Source: Candidatus Woesearchaeota archaeon (GTDB taxonomy: Archaea > Nanobdellota > Nanobdellia > Woesearchaeales > UBA11576). From it: 33,738 nucleotides of DNA. The stretch is taken from positions 1-33,738 of the forward strand of contig JABMQF010000005.1 of NCBI GenBank assembly GCA_013203345.1, given 5' to 3'. Made by a program: the position numbers and the translations under genes. Shown here piece by piece: positions 22,673-30,542 of the stretch. The notes under the pieces were generated by a model, which was given only the letters and a program-made list of their open reading frames with translations, had not been told where the DNA came from and did not search any database. Each line of letters begins with the position of its first letter. Position 1 is the stretch's first letter.

Positions 22673-24040
22673 ATGATAGCGAAAGCCATAAACAGCATTA
22701 CAAAATATATACTTATTCTAACACTCTTTCCAGTATTATGTCTTGCAGACAATGCAGTCATCAGCCAAGTACTATATGACCCTGCAGGAACTGAGACAGG
22801 GGGTGAAGCTGTCGAGTTATTCAACCCAACAGAAACAGACATAAACATAAGCGGATATGTCATAATAACAGAAAGCAGCAACACTGACGCAACAATACCT
22901 GATGGAACAGTCCTTACACCTGGTTCTTACTATCTTATCGCAGACAATGGATGGTCAGAACTGAAAGACAACTCAAGCTGGCCAGATGCAGACAAAGAGG
23001 AAGCGATCACAATGTCTAACTTAGACGCAGGAGTTGCACTAGCATACCCAAATGGGACAATAATCGATGCAGTCGGATGGGGTAACTTCGCGTCTATTGA
23101 CGCGGGATTATATGAGGGCAGTCCTGCTTCTGCGGTAAGTCCGGGAAAAAGCCTGAAAAGAAATGGAGAAAATCTTGATACAGATGACAATAGCTTCGAC
23201 TTCTCAGAATCAACCCCTCAATGGCAGACCAGCGAGAGCTCTACAGAAGAGACTTCAACAGGTGAAGCGATTGTGGTAGAAGTGATCGTATCTAACACCC
23301 CTCCATCAGTCACAGGCATCTTTCTTGATCAGGATGATGATGAATCAGCAGGCATCCAAATAACACCGCAGCCAGGAGAATCAAAAACAATAACCATATC
23401 TTCAGAGATAACAGACCCGGACGGAACAGATGACATACAGAATGTGACTGCAACACTTACAGGTCCAGGCACACAACAACAGATAACAGTTGAAAGAGTC
23501 CAGAATATAAGCAACACAACAGCGATATACAATGCGACAATTGAGCTCCAATTCCATTACGCGCCAGGTGAATACCTTGTGAGAATAACTGCTAATGACC
23601 CAGCAGAAAATACAACATCAAACACATCATTCAACTACCTCAGCATGGCATCAATATCTATAGATGCTACCTCCCTGCAATTCACAGGGGCGAAACTCGG
23701 TAAGACCTCGTCAATAACAGGAGACTTCGCATTGGGAACAATGGAAAGACCCACAATAAAAAATACAGGAAACACACCCCTGGATATTGGACTATATGGA
23801 ACAGACCTTACCTCTGGAGAAAACAACCTGGGCATCACCAACATAAAGTATAGCTTTGATAATGACTTTGACAGCCTATTATCAGGCAGTATGACAAATA
23901 TTTTGCAGACAAAAAATATTGGACTTGAAAAAGGCTATGACAGTGTCATAGGACTCGGTTTCCAAATATTTGTGCCACCCACAACACAGAACGGAAATTA
24001 TACAGGAAACATAACAATAGCAGCGGTGAGCAGCGGATGA
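22673..24040 (+). CDS. Secreted lamin-tail-domain protein
   Basis: 455 aa. Signal peptide (KYILILTLFPVLCLA, cleavage near residue 25). Lamin-tail domain at ~27-135: AVISQVLYDPAGTETGGEAVELFNPTETDINISGY, GSYYLIADNGW, NGTIIDAVGWGNF, with the GKSLKR closing motif. Then a Ser/Thr/Glu linker and two beta-sandwich-like domains (~205-325 with TDPDGTDDIQNVTATLTGPG; ~330-455). Many NxT/S sequons suggest glycosylation at the cell surface. GGAGGT lies 8 bases before the ATG. It overlaps the next gene by 4 bases. Confidence 0.85.
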   Translation: MIAKAINSITKYILILTLFPVLCLADNAVISQVLYDPAGTETGGEAVELFNPTETDINISGYVIITESSNTDATIPDGTVLTPGSYYLIADNGWSELKDNSSWPDADKEEAITMSNLDAGVALAYPNGTIIDAVGWGNFASIDAGLYEGSPASAVSPGKSLKRNGENLDTDDNSFDFSESTPQWQTSESSTEETSTGEAIVVEVIVSNTPPSVTGIFLDQDDDESAGIQITPQPGESKTITISSEITDPDGTDDIQNVTATLTGPGTQQQITVERVQNISNTTAIYNATIELQFHYAPGEYLVRITANDPAENTTSNTSFNYLSMASISIDATSLQFTGAKLGKTSSITGDFALGTMERPTIKNTGNTPLDIGLYGTDLTSGENNLGITNIKYSFDNDFDSLLSGSMTNILQTKNIGLEKGYDSVIGLGFQIFVPPTTQNGNYTGNITIAAVSSG

Positions 24041-24705
24041 ACAAAAATCTTCTGCTGACAATATTGCTGCTGATGCTAACACCAATGTTAGTATCAGCAG
24101 CAGGTGTCGCTGTGGTACCTGACACTATAACACTTAATCCAACAGCATACTTCCAAATAGTAAACCCTAACAAAAATACAATGAGCTTTGAAGTCAAAAG
24201 CGAAAACACAGACTGCACACCAGAAAAAGGAAGTATTGTGGCAGGATCAAGGATGAAAATAACATGCACAAACCTTCGAGTCGAAAAAGACATCATAATG
24301 GTGGAAACTTCAATGAAACAATCAGGCAACTTAGGTATACTTCCAGCAGTGGCTGTCAAAGCAAGGAGAAAAGAAATCCCTGAGCAAACCAAATCACCCC
24401 CCGCCACCCCTTTTGATAAATCAAAATCAGAACCACTGTCAATAACAGGTACAGCAGATCAAGGCAAAGAAACAAATCAATCGCGTGAAGAATTGCAAAA
24501 AAGAGACAATAAAACAGAGATGTTAACTGTTTACGTGCTATGCTGCGCGATAATAACCCTGTTGATATATACAGAAATCAGAAAGAGGCGAAAACAAAAA
24601 TGCGAATCAAATAAAAAACAAAATAGTAAAAAACAAAATAAAGATGAACAAGAAAAATCAGACCTCTTTTCATCTGTTAAAAAAATCAACGACCCCGCTG
24701 GTTAG
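24037..24705 (+). CDS. Membrane-anchored surface protein
   Basis: 222 aa. Signal peptide (NLLLTILLLMLTPMLVSAA), a beta-sandwich-like ectodomain at ~23-110 (GVAVVPDTITLNPTAYFQIVN, SFEVKSENTDCTPEKG) with one Cys pair, a Pro/Ser/Lys linker, a membrane helix at ~164-182 (LTVYVLCCAIITLLIY) and a very basic cytoplasmic tail. The start overlaps the lamin-tail gene stop (ATGA), so the pair is co-translated and probably works together on the surface. The end overlaps the DNA ligase gene by 20 bases on the other strand. Confidence 0.78.
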   Translation: MNKNLLLTILLLMLTPMLVSAAGVAVVPDTITLNPTAYFQIVNPNKNTMSFEVKSENTDCTPEKGSIVAGSRMKITCTNLRVEKDIIMVETSMKQSGNLGILPAVAVKARRKEIPEQTKSPPATPFDKSKSEPLSITGTADQGKETNQSREELQKRDNKTEMLTVYVLCCAIITLLIYTEIRKRRKQKCESNKKQNSKKQNKDEQEKSDLFSSVKKINDPAG

Positions 24706-26446
24706 AAAAAAGCTGTTTCACCAGCTCGATATCAGAACACTCATCCGGCCTACGGTCATCCCTTATGCGCCCAACACGAGGGAATCTTAGAGCATAACCT
24801 GAAGAGTATGTAGGACTCTTCTGTATTTCTTCAAAATTTACTTCCACGACGACAGATGGCTTGATAGTCACAGCGCGCCCTTTCTCACCAATTATAGAAG
24901 GCCGCAACAATTCTGTAAGCTGCTCAAAACTCACGCCAAGTTCCACCTTCTCCTTAACACCTGTCCCAACCTTACCTATACTCAGAAAATTTCCTGACTC
25001 AGGATCAAAACAAGCAAGCCCGAAACTAGTCAGCCAACCAGACCTCTTACCTTCACCCCACTCAGCCCCTATGATAGCAAGATCAAGAGATTCCATAACT
25101 GGCTTCACCTTGACACCATACCCAACTCTTGACCCTGGCTTATATATGCCATCAAGTTTCTTTGCCATAACACCCTCTTCCCCAGCCTTCAAAGATTCTT
25201 CATAAAACTTTTTTGCCTCCACTACGTTGTCAGTGATTAACTGCTTTGCAGGCACAATACTAAAAGGAACAGAAGAAACCATGCTTTCTATAACTTTCCG
25301 TCTCTCACTGAAAGGTGATTTTATCAAAGACTCTCCTTCATAGCTCAAAACATCAAAAACATTCACCTCAACAGGAAAATCTCTTGCCATGCGCTCGATA
25401 TCATATTTTCTCCTGATACGCTGTGAAACATTCTGGAAAGGAAGATACTTCTTAGTCTTAGGATCATACCCCACACATTCAGCATCAATAACAAAACTCG
25501 AACCTTTGACATGCTTCTTGATACTATCAACAACATCTGGAAACTGACGCGTAACTTCCTCAAGTCTACGAGTGAAAACAAAAATACCATCAGACTTCTT
25601 GTGTATCTGAACACGAAAACCATCATACTTATACTCAAAAGCAGCAGGACGGCCAACCCTATCAAATGCCTCCTCAATATCCTGCACTTTCTGGTAAAGC
25701 ATAACCTTCAAAGGCCTGCCAACTTCCATGTGTACAGACTTAAGACCCTTAAGACCTGACAACCGTGCAATAGTCGCCACTTGCGCAAAATCATTCACAA
25801 CATTATAAGCATCCTGTACTGCCTCAACATATGCATTGTACAACTCCCTATTCTCAGGATTGATATTCTTTTTTTCGGAATCATAATTAACATGTATGCT
25901 ATCATCGAAAAAAGCCCAGACAATAGCGTCACGAAGAACACTCTCACCCACACCAACTCTCAAGTCCTCCAAAACAGTGCGCACAATATACCTTGCCTCT
26001 AATGGAGAAGCACTCGTCAGAAGTTCTGATATCAATCCAACCTTCTGTGATACTGTGCCTGAACCAATCATGCTTGCAAGCTTGACAAGATTTGAATGGA
26101 CCTTAGATACAGAAAGTATCTGGCTGAATAAAGTCACCTGCTTTTTCTTCTTTGAAAGATTCTCTGCAGTTATTCCCAGATCACCCGTATGCTTCCATTC
26201 ATCTTCAATACGATCAGCAGATATTCCCATAGACTTATTCAATGACTTTATCACCAGCCTTGACGCTACACCGAGTTTACGGTCATCAAAAACAGGAAAT
26301 ACTTTACCTTGAATAAGAAGAGTTATCTTAGTGATGTCCTCAATAGGTATGCTCTTCAGAAATTCAGAAAGAAGATATGTCTTCTCAAGACGCTTTGTAG
26401 TCGCCTCAATACTCTGGTATAGTTCCACCAGCTTTTTGTATTCCAT
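24686..26446 (-). CDS. lig: ATP-dependent DNA ligase
   Basis: 586 aa, the usual archaeal length. N-terminal helical DNA-binding domain (~1-230), then the adenylation domain with EYKYDGFRVQIHK, catalytic Lys273 (motif I), motif III-like SFVIDAECVGYD, motif IV GEEGVMAKKLDG, motif V YGVKVKP, and an OB domain with the C-terminal SGYALRFPRVGRIRDDRRPDE (motif VI region). Seals nicks in replication and repair. The start at 26446 is set by a TATA-like GTTTTTAAAC (26467-26476), centred 26 bases upstream, and by homology; the in-frame codon at 26479 would fall inside the promoter. Confidence 0.97.
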   Translation of the reverse strand: MEYKKLVELYQSIEATTKRLEKTYLLSEFLKSIPIEDITKITLLIQGKVFPVFDDRKLGVASRLVIKSLNKSMGISADRIEDEWKHTGDLGITAENLSKKKKQVTLFSQILSVSKVHSNLVKLASMIGSGTVSQKVGLISELLTSASPLEARYIVRTVLEDLRVGVGESVLRDAIVWAFFDDSIHVNYDSEKKNINPENRELYNAYVEAVQDAYNVVNDFAQVATIARLSGLKGLKSVHMEVGRPLKVMLYQKVQDIEEAFDRVGRPAAFEYKYDGFRVQIHKKSDGIFVFTRRLEEVTRQFPDVVDSIKKHVKGSSFVIDAECVGYDPKTKKYLPFQNVSQRIRRKYDIERMARDFPVEVNVFDVLSYEGESLIKSPFSERRKVIESMVSSVPFSIVPAKQLITDNVVEAKKFYEESLKAGEEGVMAKKLDGIYKPGSRVGYGVKVKPVMESLDLAIIGAEWGEGKRSGWLTSFGLACFDPESGNFLSIGKVGTGVKEKVELGVSFEQLTELLRPSIIGEKGRAVTIKPSVVVEVNFEEIQKSPTYSSGYALRFPRVGRIRDDRRPDECSDIELVKQLFSNQRGR

Positions 26447-26547
26447 GACCAGATGAAAAATAAGCTGGTTTAAAAACATTGCTGTGCTGATCTAAGAACA
26501 AAAAGGCAACAAAAAGATTTAAATACCAAATAACTATTTAAAAAGGC

Positions 26548-27327
26548 ATGGAAACACTTGAGTGCATCGAGAATCGCAGATCTGCGAGGAAATTCAAGAA
26601 TACTTCTGTTGAATGGGAAAAGATAGGTAACATACTTCGAGCAGGACAGCTTGCACCATCATCAGGAAATGTGCAGGACTTCAAATTTGTCGTCGTAACA
26701 GACAAAACAAAAAGATCGGCCCTTGCAAACTCGGCGCTAAAACAACACTGGATAGCAAGCGCTCCAGTCATAATTGTTGTTTATTCTGAACCTAAAATAA
26801 CACAGAGATCATATGGAATCAGAGGAGATAAACTATATGCTATACAGAACAGCGCAGCAGCAGCACAGAACATACTCCTCGCAGCAACTGATGAAGGACT
26901 AGGTTCGTGCTGGGTAGGCGCATTTGACGAGAACATGGTCAACTCAGTGTTGGGCGCACCTGACAACGCAAGGCCACAGGTCTTGATACCTATAGGTTAT
27001 ATTGAAAACGATATTCCAATACCCAGAAAAAACAGGATGGTCGACATGGTATACATCAACAACTGGGGAGGAAAAATAGTCAATCCTGACCTGGCAATGG
27101 ATGACTTCAGTGAAGTTATGCGGAAGAAGATTATGGAAGCCAAAGAAATCATCAAAGAGAAAGCACCCACTATCGGCAGAGACATAGCATACAAAGGAAA
27201 AGAAGGCGTCAAGAAAATTCATGATAAAGTAAAAGAAAAATTTGAAGAAAGAAAGAAACGAAAAGAAAAAGAATTTGAAAAAGATCTTAGCAGTGAAGAA
27301 GAAGTTCTCGAAGACTCTGAAATCTAA
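26548..27327 (+). CDS. Nitroreductase-family protein with charged C-terminal tail
   Basis: 259 aa. FMN-dependent nitroreductase fold: CIENRRSARKFK opening, AGQLAPSSGNVQDFKFVVV, AAAAQNILLAATDEGLGSCWVGAF, VLIPIGY. The family usually ends near residue 175-190; here ~70 residues follow, first amphipathic and then a Lys/Glu coil (KEKFEERKKRKEKEFEKDL). The tail may mediate binding to a partner. TATA-like GATTTAAATAC (26516-26526) is centred 27 bases before the ATG, so it is leaderless and divergent from DNA ligase. Substrate unknown. Confidence 0.88.
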   Translation: METLECIENRRSARKFKNTSVEWEKIGNILRAGQLAPSSGNVQDFKFVVVTDKTKRSALANSALKQHWIASAPVIIVVYSEPKITQRSYGIRGDKLYAIQNSAAAAQNILLAATDEGLGSCWVGAFDENMVNSVLGAPDNARPQVLIPIGYIENDIPIPRKNRMVDMVYINNWGGKIVNPDLAMDDFSEVMRKKIMEAKEIIKEKAPTIGRDIAYKGKEGVKKIHDKVKEKFEERKKRKEKEFEKDLSSEEEVLEDSEI

Positions 27328-27373
27328 AAACTAATTCTGTTATTTTAAGACAAACAACAATTCTGATAACAAA

Positions 27374-27498
27374 CCTGCCAGAGCCACCGTTGCCACCTAG
27401 CGAGCGAAAAGGAACAACAGCAAGAACAATCGCAGTTGGGCGAACTTCATTAACAAATACAGCAGTGCGAGCGTGGCAATGGTCCAGGCGCAGGCAGG
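27374..27498 (-). repeat. Structured non-coding element, copy B
   Basis: Inverted relative to 1076-1201 and sharing the same blocks. CCTGCC (27374-27379) pairs with GGCAGG (27493-27498), ACC (27386-27388) with GGT (27481-27483), and TTGCCA (27390-27395) with TGGCAA (27474-27479). In copy A the inner stem is TTGCCG/CGGCAA, so one base pair has changed on both sides. It lies in the 548-base gap between the nitroreductase gene and ftsZ; the rest of that gap, apart from the terminator at 27742-27775, shows no gene. Confidence 0.6.
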
Positions 27499-27741
27499 GA
27501 AAAACTGCTAAGTCAGATAATATGAGACGTTGATGTCAGGGAAACTAAGAAACATAACACTAACACCAAGAAATCTAATTTGAATACTAATAAAACCAAA
27601 ACCAAGAAAAACTCATCTAAAGAATCAATAGAAAACAAACCCTTCGGGGAAAAAAGGGAATTTAGACAAAAAACTTCTTTGCGAGACTGAATGATAATCT
27701 TTCTTGTAAATGCAGAATGAGAATCATCTTAAAAAAAGAAT

Positions 27742-27775
27742 AAAAAAAGCTTCATTGGGCATTAACCCAATGAAG
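27742..27775 (-). terminator. Terminator of ftsZ
   Basis: CTTCATTGGG (27750-27759) and CCCAATGAAG (27766-27775) form a perfect 10-bp stem; on the minus strand it is followed by TTTTTTT. About 100 bases beyond the ftsZ stop. Confidence 0.7.
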
Positions 27776-27875
27776 ACGAGTTGTGGTTGCCTTCACGTTT
27801 AATTGTTGGGGGTGGTTAAAAATGAAGGCAAAGAAGTTAGTCCCACATAAGTGAGTGTGACTTTCTTCCACGCGC

Positions 27876-28946
27876 TTAGTGCACGATCTCAATTCCTAGC
27901 TCGTCACTCATACTAACTGAGTGCCCTGTAGGTTTCCTGAAATCCTGCTTTCCCAATATCCACGGGGACTTTACGCCAGTTATGATAGTCATAACCGTCA
28001 CTTTGCCTTTCATGTCCTCGCTGACGCGAGCACCCCAGATGACATTTGCATCATCATCCATAGACTCAGTGACAAGTTCTCCAATCCTGGAGATCTCATC
28101 TAGCGTAAGGTCTGGTCCACCATGCACGTGGATTATAGCTCCTGTCGCTCCTTGGTAACTGATATCCAACAATGGATTTGAAAGAGCTCCTCTAACAGCC
28201 TCTTCAACCCTGTTCGCAGTGTCAGATGCACCCACACCTATAGCTGCTACTCCACCGTCAGTCATTATCGCCTTCACGTCAGCATAGTCCAGATTGACTA
28301 AACTTGGTATGGCAATAGTCTCGACGATACCTTTTATCATCGTTGATATCAATTCGTTGGCAACGGCAAAAGCCTGTTGTACTGGAAGGTTTCCAGCGAT
28401 GTTGACAAGCCTGTTGTTGTCGATGACAATCACTGTGTCTGAGACCTGCCTTAACTGCTGCAGCCCAAACTCAGCTTTATCTACTCTTGCTCTCTCAATC
28501 TTGAATGGCATTGTCACTGTACCGATAACAATTGCTCCAGCCTCTTTAGAAGCCTGTGCTACCACAGGAGAAGCACCAGTACCTGTTCCGCCACCCATTC
28601 CAGCGCAGACAAATACCATGTCAGAGCCTTTAAGAGCTTCTTTTATTTTCTGAAGGCTTTCTTTTGCAGCTTCTTGACCTTTGTTCGGAAAACCTCCGCA
28701 ACCAAGACCTCTGGTCAACTCTTGACCCAGCAAAAACTTCCTGTCAGAATCGGTGATGTTCAAGTGCTGAAGATCGGTATTACACGCGATTATCTCTGCA
28801 CCCTGAATGCCCTTTTTGTAGAGCCAATTCACCATGTTGTTGCCAGCACCACCAACACCAATAACTTTGATATTAGCCTGCCCTACTTCAATTTCTGGTT
28901 GAGATGTCTCAACCGTATTTAATGCGTTTTGCACCAAAAAGTCCAT
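27876..28946 (-). CDS. ftsZ: Cell division protein FtsZ
   Basis: 356 aa. Tubulin-like GTPase forming the division ring. IKVIGVGGAGNNMVNWL near 26-42, ACNTDLQHL, the tubulin signature GGGTGTG at 118-124, the NNRLVNI and DYADVKAIMTDGG (T7-type loop) blocks. The C-terminal end is short (LGKQDFRKPTGHSVSMSDELGIEIVH). ATG 28946 is favoured by GAGGGGG upstream; an in-frame TTG at 28985 is weaker. The leader is unusually long for this genome (about 135 bases). Confidence 0.97.
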   Translation of the reverse strand: MDFLVQNALNTVETSQPEIEVGQANIKVIGVGGAGNNMVNWLYKKGIQGAEIIACNTDLQHLNITDSDRKFLLGQELTRGLGCGGFPNKGQEAAKESLQKIKEALKGSDMVFVCAGMGGGTGTGASPVVAQASKEAGAIVIGTVTMPFKIERARVDKAEFGLQQLRQVSDTVIVIDNNRLVNIAGNLPVQQAFAVANELISTMIKGIVETIAIPSLVNLDYADVKAIMTDGGVAAIGVGASDTANRVEEAVRGALSNPLLDISYQGATGAIIHVHGGPDLTLDEISRIGELVTESMDDDANVIWGARVSEDMKGKVTVMTIITGVKSPWILGKQDFRKPTGHSVSMSDELGIEIVH

Positions 28947-29052
28947 TTTGTCTAACCCCCTCTTTTGGTTATTTATCTTTGTCAAGTGCTCGCAGCAGGA
29001 ACATAAAAACTAAAAGCCTTGTTGCCGCCCGCTTCACTGGAGACCATGAATT

Positions 29053-29112
29053 CCGTGATTTTTTGGGGTAACCGCTTTCTAAGCAGTTTTTCACGGTTTA
29101 ATCTATTTAAAG
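29053..29112 (-). promoter_or_regulatory. ftsZ promoter region with nested inverted repeats
   Basis: TATA-like TTTAAATAG on the minus strand (29104-29112). Just downstream, AACCGCTT (29070-29077) and AAGCAGTT (29081-29088) pair over 8 positions (one G-U in RNA), enclosed by CCGTGA (29053-29058) and TCACGG (29091-29096). The transcription start probably falls within the repeats, so they may act as an operator in DNA or, in part, as RNA structure. Confidence 0.45.
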
Positions 29113-29448
29113 GTTGGAAAATATATTATATAAACATTTCTGGCTTGAAACCTATATATTCAAAAGAATAGTTTAGTATATACTTTTGTATATTGGTCTA
29201 ATAATGCCCTTTATCGTCGCCATAGTGCTGAAATATCAATGAATATAAGTTTCTTTCGGTCGATCATTAACTGCGTGATTTTCTCGACGATAAGAAAAAT
29301 GAAATACTGTAATGTGGTAAGCAGACAAAAATATCATAACTAATACTTAATTTTACCCATCAATAAGTATACTAATATACCATTAAGTATTTTAGTTGTT
29401 ATAATTCTTTCTTTAGGTGTGGTCAGCAAACAACACAATAACACAAAG
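29113..29448. other. AT-rich stretch without a gene between ftsZ and dph5
   Basis: No credible ORF. Contains a perfect inverted repeat AATACTTAAT (about 29342-29351)/ATTAAGTATT (about 29382-29391), several TATA-like tracts, and a possible hairpin GTCGATCA ... TGAT ... CGAC near 29260-29292. It could hold a small RNA or only promoter DNA. Confidence 0.4.
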
Positions 29449-29479
29449 AAATAAATACAAAAGAATGCTAAAAAAAGGC

Positions 29480-30286
29480 ATGACACTTTACATAATCGGA
29501 CTAGGCCTGAACGATGAAAAAGACATCACACTGAAAGGTCTGGAAAAAGTACGATCAGCAGACAAGATTTACCTTGAATCGTACACCGCAATCTTGCAAT
29601 GCGGCAAGGAACGGCTTGAAGAATTATATGGAAAGAAAGTGATTTTGGCAGATAGAGACTTTGTTGAAAAGGGCAGTGAGAGCATGATTAATGAAGCCAA
29701 AGAGAAGGAAATCGCATTCCTAGTGGTAGGAGATCCAATGTCTGCAACTACCCACTTAGATCTTTACCTGCGCGCTGTAAAACAAAATATCAAGATAGAG
29801 ATAATTCATAATGCATCTGTCATGAATGCTGTAGGGATTGTAGGGCTTGAACTGTACAAGTACGGCAAGACAACGTCTGTGGTGTTTCCTGAGGAAGGCT
29901 GGGATGTGCAGACACACTATGATGTTATCAAGCAGAACAAGGCTTCAGGGTTGCATACTCTTTGTTTATTGGACATAAAGGTGAAAGAGCCTGGCAAAGA
30001 GGACCTTATGAATAACAGGTCTGCAAAGGGAGTTGAACCGCGGTTCATGACAGTGAACCAGGCAATCAATAACCTGCTCTCTATAGAGGAGAAAAGGAAG
30101 GAAAAAGTGTTCACTGAAGACACACTTTGCGTGGGCTGCGCCCGCCTAGGTGGAAATGATATGATTGTGAAAGCAGGTGATGCAAAATCACTACTGACAG
30201 AAGATTTTGGAGGACCCTTGCACAGCCTAATTGTGCCTGGAAATCTTCATTTTATGGAAGAAGAAGCTCTCACGCTGTGGAAATAG
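29480..30286 (+). CDS. dph5: Diphthine synthase (diphthamide biosynthesis methyltransferase)
   Basis: 268 aa. SAM-dependent tetrapyrrole-methylase fold; methylates the modified histidine of elongation factor 2 on the way to diphthamide, a pathway of Archaea and eukaryotes only. Blocks: MTLYIIGLGLNDEKDITLKGLE, KIYLESYTAIL, LVVGDPMSATTHLDLYLRA, NASVMNAVGIVGLELYKYGKTTSVVFPE, and the closing GNLHFMEEEAL. Length matches the family. The start ATG 29480 has a TATA-like AATAAATAC centred about 26 bases before it; the longer in-frame start at 29417 lies before the promoter. Confidence 0.96.
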   Translation: MTLYIIGLGLNDEKDITLKGLEKVRSADKIYLESYTAILQCGKERLEELYGKKVILADRDFVEKGSESMINEAKEKEIAFLVVGDPMSATTHLDLYLRAVKQNIKIEIIHNASVMNAVGIVGLELYKYGKTTSVVFPEEGWDVQTHYDVIKQNKASGLHTLCLLDIKVKEPGKEDLMNNRSAKGVEPRFMTVNQAINNLLSIEEKRKEKVFTEDTLCVGCARLGGNDMIVKAGDAKSLLTEDFGGPLHSLIVPGNLHFMEEEALTLWK

Positions 30287-30328
30287 CAGCAGAAAGTTTA
30301 TAAACAAAACAAGAACTTTTCAGAACAC

Positions 30329-30474
30329 AGCCCCGTAGTGTAGAGGCCAATCATCCAGCTCTTTGGTGGCGAGAAATCGAAGATTTATCTTCGCCTATCG
30401 TTGAAGACAAGCTGGGACCGCGGTTCGAATGGAAAGCGAGATTCGCGCTTTGCTCGAAAGTCCGCGCGGGGCTA
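30329..30474 (+). tRNA. tRNA-Gln(UUG) with two introns (37/38 and T-loop)
   Basis: Acceptor AGCCCCG (30329-30335)/CGGGGCT (30467-30473), discriminator A30474, no CCA. Anticodon TTG 30363-30365 between stems CAGCT and AGCTG. Intron 1 is 30367-30408 (42 nt) at the canonical 37/38: exon CTTT pairs with GAAG (30403-30406), bulges GG^T and AC^A, with an inner perfect hairpin CGAAGAT/ATCTTCG. Intron 2 is 30430-30460 (31 nt) at 59/60, nearly identical to that of tRNA-Gln(CUG). The spliced product is 73 nt. TATA-like GTTTATAAAC lies at 30296-30305. A tyrosine recombinase gene follows, suggesting the 3' part is an attachment site. Confidence 0.92.
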
Positions 30475-30542
30475 TTACCTTACTACTCATAGCCCCCACA
30501 TCTTCTTTAGGAAGAACACCCGCCTGAGGAGGTGTGGACAGA

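Noticed and set aside
27822-27851. 9-codon ORF MKAKKLVPHK after a purine-rich site
   Set aside because: Too short to support; no clear promoter or downstream gene on that strand.
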